Source of the DNA: Acetobacter suratthaniensis
GTDB lineage: Bacteria > Pseudomonadota > Alphaproteobacteria > Acetobacterales > Acetobacteraceae
Length of the DNA: 64,000 nucleotides
Assembly: GCF_017377745.1 (NCBI RefSeq)
Contig: NZ_JAFVMG010000002.1
Coordinates: 1 to 64,000, forward strand
Reading direction: 5' to 3'
Of this stretch, positions 49,716-57,604 are shown one piece after another. Each line of letters opens with the position of its first letter. Position 1 is the stretch's first letter. The notes below the pieces were generated by a model. It did no database searches and had not been told where the DNA came from. It saw only the letters and a program-made list of their open reading frames with translations. Position numbers and translations under genes: made by a program.

Positions 49716-50192
49716 TCAGAACATGTTCAGGGCCAGCCGGGCCTCGTCGCTCATACGCGACATATCCCACGGCGGATCCCACACAACATCGACATCAGCC
49801 GATGTCACCCCCGGCACCCGCTCGACTTCTTCCTTGACCTGAGCAGGCAGTTCCTGCGCGCTCGGGCAGTTGGGGGCTGTCAGGGTCATATCCACATGCA
49901 CGCGGCCATCATCATACAGATCAATCGCGTAAATCAGACCTAACTCGTAGATGTTCACCGGAATTTCCGGGTCATGCACCTTGGCGATCGCCTCGATGAC
50001 CGCATCTTCCGAAACGGCACCAGAGTGTGGCGCATCACTGCTCTCGGCGACCTCGCCTTCGGGGCGCCAGCTTTCCACCTGTGCCTTGGGCTCACCCGCG
50101 GCATCGTTATCTTCAAGCACATCCTTATGGATATGCTCCGCATGCTGCGGTTCGGCCTGATCCGAAACCCGTATGTCTTCAGACACGGACAT
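49716..50192 (-). CDS. sufT: SufT-type DUF59/MIP18 family protein
   Basis: This 158-aa protein has a DUF59 domain in its C-terminal two thirds, including VHDPEIPVNIYELGLIY (about 72) and LTAPNCPSAQ (about 103). SufT is a maturation factor for Fe-S proteins, especially under high demand. The first 50 residues are acidic and probably disordered. The gene lies between the SufU-like gene and sufA, overlapping the former by 14 bp. Confidence 0.9.
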   Translation of the reverse strand: MSVSEDIRVSDQAEPQHAEHIHKDVLEDNDAAGEPKAQVESWRPEGEVAESSDAPHSGAVSEDAVIEAIAKVHDPEIPVNIYELGLIYAIDLYDDGRVHVDMTLTAPNCPSAQELPAQVKEEVERVPGVTSADVDVVWDPPWDMSRMSDEARLALNMF

Positions 50193-50637
50193 GAGTTAAT
50201 GCCTCCTTAAGCGCGACCCATGGCAATTCTACACAACGTATCCGCGCCTTGTGAAAACGCACCGCAGTAAGGGGTTGCATAACCCCCAGTGACGGCGTGC
50301 CCTCCGGCGGGCTCTCTACCTGTTCAATCGCATCCTGCGTAACCAGTGCGGCTGAAAAACGTACCCCTACCGCCTGCGCTTCTTCCACGCTGCACCCGCT
50401 CAACCGTTCGGCCAGCATATCGGCTGCGGCGGTGCATAACGCACAGCCTCGGGTGCGATGCCTGATCTGGCTGATATGGTACCCCTGCAGGGCAATGTCG
50501 AGCCGCGTCCGATCACCACACAGGGGGTTACGCCCCTCGCCACTCAGATTTGCTTCAGGCAGATCGCCGGCATAGCGGGGGTTACGCGCCCGTTCCACAA
50601 TCTGCAGGTCATACAGATCCTGCGCCGCGTCACTCAC
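50179..50637 (-). CDS. sufU: SufU/IscU-like sulfur-transfer scaffold
   Basis: This 152-aa NifU N-domain protein carries NPLCGDRTRLD (about 37), RGCALCTAA (about 63) and a C-terminal RIRCVELPW (about 133). These supply the metal-binding cysteines expected for SufU. SufU accepts persulfide sulfur from SufS in systems without SufE, and no sufE gene is visible here. It overlaps sufS by 4 bp. Confidence 0.9.
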   Translation of the reverse strand: MSDAAQDLYDLQIVERARNPRYAGDLPEANLSGEGRNPLCGDRTRLDIALQGYHISQIRHRTRGCALCTAAADMLAERLSGCSVEEAQAVGVRFSAALVTQDAIEQVESPPEGTPSLGVMQPLTAVRFHKARIRCVELPWVALKEALTHVRV

Positions 50638-51890
50638 ACAAAGAAATCCCTGATCCGCACCAGAGTTTCAGCCAGCGCATCAATATCCTGCGTGCTGGTA
50701 TAGACCCCGAAGCTGGCCCGCGTTGTGGCATGCAGGCCCAGCCGGCGCATAAGCGGTTCCGCACAATGCTGCCCAGCCCGCACCGCAATCCCGTTCCGGT
50801 CAAGCAGGGTGGCAATGTCATGGGGGTGCACATCGGCCATAGTAAAGGAAATAACCCCGCCGCGCTGCTTTGGCGCTCCCACGACCTGAAGCCCCGGCAC
50901 ATCGGCCAGTTTTTCAAGCGCGTAGGCGGTTAGTGCCTGTTCATGCGCTTCGATCGCGTCGAAACCAATAACCTCAACCCAGCGAATGGCAGCGCCCAGC
51001 CCAAGTGTTTCCACAATCGCAGGCGTTCCCGCCTCAAACTTGTGAGGAACATTGGCCCATGTGGATTTTTCAAATGTGACAGAGGAGATCATATCCCCGC
51101 CACCAAGGAAGGGGGGCATTTCTTCCAGCAGGGCTCTACGGCCCCACAGAACGCCAATACCGGTCGGGCCATACAGCTTGTGGCCAGTGAACGTATAAAA
51201 ATCCGCCCCCAGCACCTGCACATCGGTTCTATGGTGCACGGCAGCCTGACTGCCATCAAACAGCACCAGCGCACCGGCTGCATGCGCCATATCGGCAATC
51301 TGGCGCGCGGGCGTAATGGTGCCCAGCACGTTGGACATATGGGTCATGGCGACCAGCGCCACCTTGCCATCCTCAAGCTGGCGGCCATAGGCCTCCATGT
51401 CCAGATCGCCCGCATCGGTAATGGGAGCCACTCTGAGTTCCACACCCGAGCGATCCCGCAGCATCTGCCACGGAATCAGATTGGCATGGTGCTCCATTTC
51501 CGAAATCAGCACCGCCTGCCCCGGCTTCATCAGACTGCCGAGCGAATGCGCGACAAGATTGATGGCTTCGGTGCTGTTGCGGGTGAAAATGATTTCTTCA
51601 TGCGAGGGCGCGTTCAAAAACGCCGCGACCTGACCGCGCACCGCCTCATACGCATCGCTGGTGCGTTCGCTCATCCAGTACAGGCCACGATGGATGTTGG
51701 CATACTGGTGGCGCATGGCATCGGCCATGCTATCGATCACGACAGCCGGTTTCTGCGCGGAGGCACCGCTATCCAGAAAGACGAACGGGCGGCCATGCAC
51801 CGTTTCAGACAGGATAGGAAACTGCGCCCGCACGGCCTGCACATCCAGCGTGGCGGCTGGTGTGGTTTTCAGGGTTTTATCCGTATTCAT
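50634..51890 (-). CDS. sufS: Cysteine desulfurase SufS
   Basis: This 418-aa PLP enzyme removes sulfur from cysteine and passes it as persulfide to SufU. PLP lysine lies in FTGHKLYGPTG (about 232) and the catalytic cysteine in RAGQHCAEPL (about 372), the class II pattern. It overlaps sufD by 4 bp. Confidence 0.95.
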   Translation of the reverse strand: MNTDKTLKTTPAATLDVQAVRAQFPILSETVHGRPFVFLDSGASAQKPAVVIDSMADAMRHQYANIHRGLYWMSERTSDAYEAVRGQVAAFLNAPSHEEIIFTRNSTEAINLVAHSLGSLMKPGQAVLISEMEHHANLIPWQMLRDRSGVELRVAPITDAGDLDMEAYGRQLEDGKVALVAMTHMSNVLGTITPARQIADMAHAAGALVLFDGSQAAVHHRTDVQVLGADFYTFTGHKLYGPTGIGVLWGRRALLEEMPPFLGGGDMISSVTFEKSTWANVPHKFEAGTPAIVETLGLGAAIRWVEVIGFDAIEAHEQALTAYALEKLADVPGLQVVGAPKQRGGVISFTMADVHPHDIATLLDRNGIAVRAGQHCAEPLMRRLGLHATTRASFGVYTSTQDIDALAETLVRIRDFFV

Positions 51891-53167
51891 GCGCTTTCTC
51901 CCGCACCACCCTTGCGGGCCAGCATAGCCCGGCAGAGCGCCTGCGCGCCTTCATGAGCGATCAGGCCCAGCGTTTCGTCCACAAAAGCTTCGATCAGTAT
52001 CTGCCGGGCCTGTGCATCTGGCACCCCACGACTACGCAGATAGAACAGTTGCTCGTCATCCAGCGCGCCAACCGTGGCACCATGACTGCACCGCACATCA
52101 TCCGCGTAGATTTCAAGCTCGGGCTTGGCATCGATTTCCGCATCAGGTGAAAGCAGCAAGGCCTGATTCATCTGATAGCCGTCTGTTTTCTGGGCGATCT
52201 GCTCAACCAGCACCTTGCCCTGAAAAACACCCCGTGCGTGGCCATCCAGAACATTGCGCACGGTCTGACGAGAAATACAGTCAGGAGCGGCATGGGTGAT
52301 GACACTCGTCATATCACCCACCTGCGCACCGCCAAGACGCTGCACGCCGTTGACGTGAACCGCCGCACGTGAGGCACCAAGACGAGCATGCACTTCATGC
52401 CGCAGCAGCAGGCCATCAACCCCGAGGGCAAAGCTGTCATACACGCCCTCGCGGTCAACATCCGCATAAACCGTGCCCAGACCGACCGCCTCAGCCCCTT
52501 CAAGCTGAAGGGTGACGTGTTCCAGTGCCGCAGCAGCACCGACATGAATATCCGTGACCGGGTTATGGAAATACGCCCCCTGCCCGGCCTGCACGCACAC
52601 CAGTGTCAGACGGGCTCCGGCTTCCAGAACCACCGCATGGCGCGGATGGAAGGAGAAGGTAAGCGCCTGCCCACCCAGACCGATCGAGACCAGCAGAAGG
52701 GTGCCGCCATCCACACCGGCTTCCACCTGAATGTTTGCGCCATCCTCGGCCAGCGCCGTGTTAAGCGCTACCAGCGGATCGCGGTCGGGGGATGCTGCAT
52801 TTCCAAAACGCGGCGCGTCGGCAAAAAACGTAACCTTTACGCCCTTTGGGGCAACGCTCAGATCCGGTGCGTGACGACCATTGACGAACACCAGTCGAGG
52901 CTGGTCCGCCAGCCCATCCTGTGCAGCCAGCACATGATCGAGCGCTGCACGCGCCGCCGCTGCATCATACGTTGCGGCTGGCGCTGAAAGGCTGGTCTGC
53001 CCCAGCACACGCAGGGCCGTATATTTCCAGGCTTCTACCCGGCGGGTTGGCAGGCCAGCATGCTGTAGCGCTGCTACGGCCTGCTGGCGTTCCGCCCCCG
53101 CCAGTCCCTCAAGCCGCTGCGAGAACAGGGCCAGAGGGCCGCCCCTGTCCGGGCTGATGGTGTTCAC
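51887..53167 (-). CDS. sufD: Fe-S cluster assembly protein SufD
   Basis: This 426-aa beta-helix protein pairs with SufB in the SufBC2D scaffold. Its C-terminal region has the SufBD-family segment CSHGATVGALDDEQLFYLRSRG (about 355), and the N-terminal half is more variable as usual. The start overlaps the sufC stop by 4 bp. Confidence 0.93.
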   Translation of the reverse strand: MNTISPDRGGPLALFSQRLEGLAGAERQQAVAALQHAGLPTRRVEAWKYTALRVLGQTSLSAPAATYDAAAARAALDHVLAAQDGLADQPRLVFVNGRHAPDLSVAPKGVKVTFFADAPRFGNAASPDRDPLVALNTALAEDGANIQVEAGVDGGTLLLVSIGLGGQALTFSFHPRHAVVLEAGARLTLVCVQAGQGAYFHNPVTDIHVGAAAALEHVTLQLEGAEAVGLGTVYADVDREGVYDSFALGVDGLLLRHEVHARLGASRAAVHVNGVQRLGGAQVGDMTSVITHAAPDCISRQTVRNVLDGHARGVFQGKVLVEQIAQKTDGYQMNQALLLSPDAEIDAKPELEIYADDVRCSHGATVGALDDEQLFYLRSRGVPDAQARQILIEAFVDETLGLIAHEGAQALCRAMLARKGGAGESA

Positions 53168-53934
53168 GCGGCCTCCGACAGGAACTTGGTGTAGCCTTCC
53201 TGATCAATCTGGCGCGCCAGTTCCGGCCCACCGGACAGGATGATCCGCCCTTTGGCCATGACATGGATGCGATCCGGCACCAGATAGTCCAGCAGCTTCT
53301 GATGGTGCGTGATCACCAGTGCGGAAAAAGTTGGGGCGCGTAGACGGTTCACGCCTTCAGCCACAACCCGCAGTGCATCCACATCCAGCCCGCTATCGGT
53401 TTCATCCAGAATAGCGAAGGTCGGCTGGAGCAGCGTCATCTGCAACACTTCGTTGCGCTTCTTTTCCCCACCGGAAAAACCGACATTGACGTTACGCTTG
53501 AGCATGTCCGGCGCCATGGAGAGGGTCTTGGCCGCTTCCCGCGCAAGCTTGAGGAACGCCACTGCGTCCAGCTCTTCCTGACCGCGCGCACGCCGCACGG
53601 CATTAACCGCCGTGCGCAGGAAGTTGGCGTTGTTTACGCCCGGCAGTTCCACCGGAGATTGAAAGGCAAGGAACAGGCCCGCGGCCGCACGTTCTTCCGG
53701 CTCCATGGCCAGCAGGTCCTGCCCCTGAAACAGAACGCTGCCTGACGTAACCTCGTAATCCTCACGCCCGGCCAGCACATAGGACAGGGTGGATTTACCA
53801 GAGCCATTCGGCCCCATGATAACATGCACTTCGCCGGGGGGGATGCTCAGATCCACGCCACGCAGAATCTGCTTTTCCTGTCCGTCAGCATCAATTCTGG
53901 CGTTCAGGCCGGAAATTTCCAAAAACTGGCTCAT
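53164..53934 (-). CDS. sufC: Fe-S cluster assembly ATPase SufC
   Basis: This 256-aa ABC-type ATPase drives conformational change of SufB-SufD. Walker A is MGPNGSGKSTLS (about 38), the signature FSGGEKKRNEVLQ (about 148) and the Walker B FAILDETDSGLD (about 170). ATG 53934 (MSQFLE) is chosen with a GGGAG site. It follows sufB by 13 bp. Confidence 0.96.
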   Translation of the reverse strand: MSQFLEISGLNARIDADGQEKQILRGVDLSIPPGEVHVIMGPNGSGKSTLSYVLAGREDYEVTSGSVLFQGQDLLAMEPEERAAAGLFLAFQSPVELPGVNNANFLRTAVNAVRRARGQEELDAVAFLKLAREAAKTLSMAPDMLKRNVNVGFSGGEKKRNEVLQMTLLQPTFAILDETDSGLDVDALRVVAEGVNRLRAPTFSALVITHHQKLLDYLVPDRIHVMAKGRIILSGGPELARQIDQEGYTKFLSEAA

Positions 53935-53947
53935 ATGCGGGGCTCCC

Positions 53948-55432
53948 TTAACCGACGCTACCTTCAAGACTGATCTGCAGGAGTTTCTGGGCCTCGACCG
54001 CAAACTCCATGGGAAGCTCCTTGAGCACGTCGCGGCAAAAACCGTTCACGATCAGCCCCACGGCATCTTCCTCAGACAGGCCGCGCTGGCGGCAATAAAA
54101 AAGCTGGTCTTCTGATATTTTGGACGTAGTAGCCTCGTGTTCAACACGGGCCGCCATGTTACGGCATTCGATATAGGGTACGGTATGCGCGCCGCACCGG
54201 TCCCCTATCAGCAGGCTGTCGCACTGGGTGAAATTACGCGCGCCAGATGCCTTGGGCTGCACACGCACCAGACCACGATAGGTGCTGTCCGAACGCCCTG
54301 CGCTGATAGTCTTGGCAATAATGGTCGAGCGGGTGTTGCGGCCCAGATGGATCATCTTGGTGCCGGTATCCGCCTGCTGGCAGTTGTTGGTGACCGCCAC
54401 GGAATAGAACTCACCCACCGAACCTTCACCCTGGAGGATGCAGGAAGGGTATTTCCATGTAATGGCGGAGCCTGTTTCAACCTGCGTCCATGAAATCTTG
54501 GAACGCGCACCCCGGCATGCACCGCGCTTGGTGACAAAGTTGTAAATGCCACCGCGGCCTTCCTCATCGCCCGGATACCAATTCTGGACGGTGGAATACT
54601 TGATGGAGGCATCGTCCATCGCCACCAGTTCCACCACAGCGGCGTGGAGCTGGTTTTCATCGCGCATGGGAGCGGTGCAGCCTTCCAGATAAGAAACCGA
54701 AGCCCCTTCTTCCACCACAATCAGCGTCCGCTCGAACTGCCCGGTATTGCGCGCATTGATACGGAAATAGGTGGACAGCTCCATCGGACACCGCACCCCT
54801 TTGGGTACGTAAACAAAGGAACCATCGGTAAACACGGCCGAGTTTAGGGCCGCGAAAAAATTATCGCCCGCTGGCACCACGGTGCCAAGGTAGCGCCGCA
54901 CCAGCTCAGGGTGTTCGCGCACGGCTTCGGAAATGGGGCAGAAAATGACCCCTGCTTCCGCCAGCGTCTTGCGGAAAGTGGTGGCAACGGAAACACTGTC
55001 AAACACCGCATCGACCGCAACAGGCAGGCGCTCGCCCTCAGCCGGTTCCACACCGGCCAGCAGGGCCTGCTCATGCAGAGGGATACCGAGCTTTTCGTAG
55101 GTTTTCAGCAGCGCCGGATCAACCTCGTCGAGCGACTTCGGCCCCGGCTTGGTGCGGGGTGCTGCGTAGTAATGGACATCCTGATAATCGATCGGCGGAT
55201 AAGAGACCTTGGCCCATTTGGGGTCTTCCATCGACTGCCATGTACGGAAAGCGGCCAGACGCCATTCCAGCATCCATTCCGGCTCTTCCTTACGGCTGGA
55301 AATCAGGCGGATAATCTCTTCGTTCAGCCCTTTGGGGGCCAGATCCATCTCGATATCCGTTTCGAAGCCCCACTTGTAAGTGGACTGGCCGAGTTTCTCG
55401 ACGGCTTCTCTCGTCTCTGTCGCTGCCGGCAT
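53948..55432 (-). CDS. sufB: Fe-S cluster assembly protein SufB
   Basis: This 494-aa scaffold protein of the SufBC2D complex assembles nascent [4Fe-4S] clusters. The [19 protein letters not shown] segment (about 408) holds the catalytic cysteine region, and the [21 protein letters not shown] segment (about 435) holds the conserved His. The length fits. It is the first structural gene after the regulator, separated from it by 3 bp. Confidence 0.97.
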   Translation of the reverse strand: MPAATETREAVEKLGQSTYKWGFETDIEMDLAPKGLNEEIIRLISSRKEEPEWMLEWRLAAFRTWQSMEDPKWAKVSYPPIDYQDVHYYAAPRTKPGPKSLDEVDPALLKTYEKLGIPLHEQALLAGVEPAEGERLPVAVDAVFDSVSVATTFRKTLAEAGVIFCPISEAVREHPELVRRYLGTVVPAGDNFFAALNSAVFTDGSFVYVPKGVRCPMELSTYFRINARNTGQFERTLIVVEEGASVSYLEGCTAPMRDENQLHAAVVELVAMDDASIKYSTVQNWYPGDEEGRGGIYNFVTKRGACRGARSKISWTQVETGSAITWKYPSCILQGEGSVGEFYSVAVTNNCQQADTGTKMIHLGRNTRSTIIAKTISAGRSDSTYRGLVRVQPKASGARNFTQCDSLLIGDRCGAHTVPYIECRNMAARVEHEATTSKISEDQLFYCRQRGLSEEDAVGLIVNGFCRDVLKELPMEFAVEAQKLLQISLEGSVG

Positions 55433-55435
55433 GGA

Positions 55436-55927
55436 TCAGGCCCCTTCACGTATCTCTCGGCTGACGGGCTTGCCGCCAGCGTGCATTTCCTCCGGCTTTT
55501 TCGCCAGAAACTGGGCAGAAGACCGGGCGGTGCGGTTCAGGCGCATATCTTCAAGCGATATGCTCTCCAGTGTTGCGCGGATAGCCTGGTTGATCGTGTC
55601 CCAGCTTCCGCACAGCCCGCAGGTGACGCCGTTATCACACCCACCGCCATCAACACAGGCTGTCAGCGCAATGCGCCCATCCACGGTTGTAATCACGCTG
55701 GCAACAGATATCTCGGCCAGAGGGCGCGCGAGGCGGTAGCCCCCCTTCGCCCCCCGCTGGGACAGCACAAAACCATGCGTGGACAGCAGTTTAAGCACCT
55801 TGGCCACGGTTGGTTCCGGCACACCGGTATCAGCCGCGAGAGAAGGCGAGGTCACAACCCCTTCCTGCTCACCCAGTCGTACCAGAATCACGATTGCATA
55901 GTCTGCCAGCCGGGAAAGTTTCAGCAT
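55436..55927 (-). CDS. Rrf2-family Fe-S-binding regulator of the suf operon
   Basis: This 163-aa winged-helix protein has an N-terminal recognition helix (about 25-50) and a CX5CX5CX2C cysteine cluster (CVDGGGCDNGVTCGLC, about 93-108). That arrangement fits an Fe-S sensor of the IscR/SufR type. It is expected to tune suf expression to cluster supply. ATG 55927 has a GAAGG site. Upstream on the minus strand a TTGACG (55997-56002) and an imperfect repeat around GGACCGCACAGGTC could be promoter and operator elements, with no clear -10 box. Confidence 0.88.
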   Translation of the reverse strand: MLKLSRLADYAIVILVRLGEQEGVVTSPSLAADTGVPEPTVAKVLKLLSTHGFVLSQRGAKGGYRLARPLAEISVASVITTVDGRIALTACVDGGGCDNGVTCGLCGSWDTINQAIRATLESISLEDMRLNRTARSSAQFLAKKPEEMHAGGKPVSREIREGA

Positions 55928-56126
55928 TGTCTGGCCTTCACCCAATTAAAGACCTGTGCGGTCCTGTTTCGGATACATGGAGGCTCGCCGCCCCTCCGTC
56001 AACCCGAATCTACACGTCTGGCCAGTCCCACGCATTCGTGACGCAGGCCAAAAACCCGCGCCCGCCATACCAGCAGTGCGTATGCGCCCGAGCTGCCATG
56101 CGCTCCCTGCACGAAACACAACCTGA

Positions 56127-57425
56127 CTACTGGGCGTTAATTCCGAACGCCAGACGCAGAACCGCAAAGAGCAGCGCTCCAACGCCAAACCCCACAAGGG
56201 TTCCGTTAAAGCGAATGAACTGAAGATCTTTGCCTACGCGCAGCTCCAGCTTGTCGGCCATTTCCACCGCATTCCACCCCGAGACCACCCGGGTAATAAA
56301 CTCCACCATGCGCTCACGAATGAACGGCAGCATACGCAGGGTAGTGCGGTTCACGTTATCCATAATGCGCCGCCGCAGCGTTTCATCATCCCGCGCCTGA
56401 CAGGCCAGACGCACCAAGCCTTCGCGCACCAGTGTCGCAACACGGCCCTCGGGGTCTTCCACATCCGCCTCCACCATGCGGCGAAAGCGCTGCCAGATAT
56501 CTCCCCACCACCCCACGACACTTTCGTGTGACAGCACCCCGGTAACAGCCTGCGTGAACTCCCGCCCATGCTCGGGGTCTGTTTCTATCCGGTCGATCTG
56601 GGTGCGCACCCACGCCGTGAAGCCTTCCCGCAGGCTGGAATTTTCAGGATCGATTCGATCCAGCTCCTTACCGGCCGCCAGCAGCACCTTGGTGGCGATA
56701 GAGCCACCAATGGCCCAGCCCAGTAAGCGCCCCCCCTGCTCACGCACCCGATCCTCGATCATGGCGCGCAGAGCGCTTTCCTTCGCCTGCAATCCGTCCT
56801 TGATCTGCCCCAGCAGGTAAGACAGCACCTCCTGATGGCGGTCATCATCCACCAGACTACGCAAAGCCTTGGCAATGACGGGGGCCAGATCGCTCCCGCC
56901 TAAAAGGCGCGGCATCACGCGGGAGAACGCGTTACTGGCCCGCCCATCCTCAAGCCGGTCGAGAATCTGTGGCGCGGAGCGCACGACCCCACGCACCACA
57001 GCTTCCTGCGTTGCGGGATCTTCCAGCGCATCCGCCAGAAAGGCTGGCACGTCCACCTGCGCCAGCACGCGCTCTACTTCTTTTTCGGTAAAAACCTGCC
57101 CGGCGACAAAACGCCCCAAAGCCCGGCCAAGCCGGTCTTTCTGGGCGGGCAGAATAGCCGTGTGGGGAATGGGCAGGCCCATCGGGCGCCTGAAAAGCGC
57201 CACAACAGCAAACCAATCGGCAATACCGCCTACAACCCCGGCCCGCGCCCCCGCGCGAAACATTTCCAGCCAGAAGCCATCACGCACCCAGCCAAAAGCC
57301 GGAGCCGCGTAGCCCGCTATCGTCAGCCCGCCCATACCGGCAAGCAGCCCTGTCGCGGCCAACTTGTAACGTCGCAAGGTCCGGCGTGCGGCCAGATCTG
57401 CATCGTTGTTCCCATGCACTGTCAT
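56127..57425 (-). CDS. DUF445 family membrane protein
   Basis: This 432-aa protein has hydrophobic segments near the N terminus (about 27-45 and 60-80) and at the C terminus (about 405-425), with a long charged middle part. The sequence GVVGGIADWFAVVALFRRPMG (about 63) is typical of DUF445. Function of the family is not established. It stands between the suf operon and the divergent PEPC-like gene. Confidence 0.85.
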   Translation of the reverse strand: MTVHGNNDADLAARRTLRRYKLAATGLLAGMGGLTIAGYAAPAFGWVRDGFWLEMFRAGARAGVVGGIADWFAVVALFRRPMGLPIPHTAILPAQKDRLGRALGRFVAGQVFTEKEVERVLAQVDVPAFLADALEDPATQEAVVRGVVRSAPQILDRLEDGRASNAFSRVMPRLLGGSDLAPVIAKALRSLVDDDRHQEVLSYLLGQIKDGLQAKESALRAMIEDRVREQGGRLLGWAIGGSIATKVLLAAGKELDRIDPENSSLREGFTAWVRTQIDRIETDPEHGREFTQAVTGVLSHESVVGWWGDIWQRFRRMVEADVEDPEGRVATLVREGLVRLACQARDDETLRRRIMDNVNRTTLRMLPFIRERMVEFITRVVSGWNAVEMADKLELRVGKDLQFIRFNGTLVGFGVGALLFAVLRLAFGINAQ

Positions 57426-57491
57426 GCCATGCTGGATAGCACCATGACCGTCTTATCCCAAGCCGCACGAGAAAAATGAGCGCTGCGGCCT

Positions 57492-57543
57492 CACGTCTCT
57501 GTCAGGCTGTTGCGCCCGCGGAGCAGACGTGAAAAATTAACGT
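57492..57543. repeat. Inverted repeat in divergent intergenic region
   Basis: TCACGTCT (57492-57499) and AGACGTGA (57536-57543) form a perfect 8-bp inverted repeat spaced by 36 bases, with a smaller GCT/AGC pairing inside. It lies between the DUF445 and PEPC-like genes. It may be a regulatory hairpin or operator pair, and nothing more can be said. Confidence 0.35.
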
Positions 57544-57604
57544 AACTTTTGCGCAAGAACATTCAGTCTCTTTGCGCAGCCCTATCAAGGACAAGACGTT
57601 CGCC

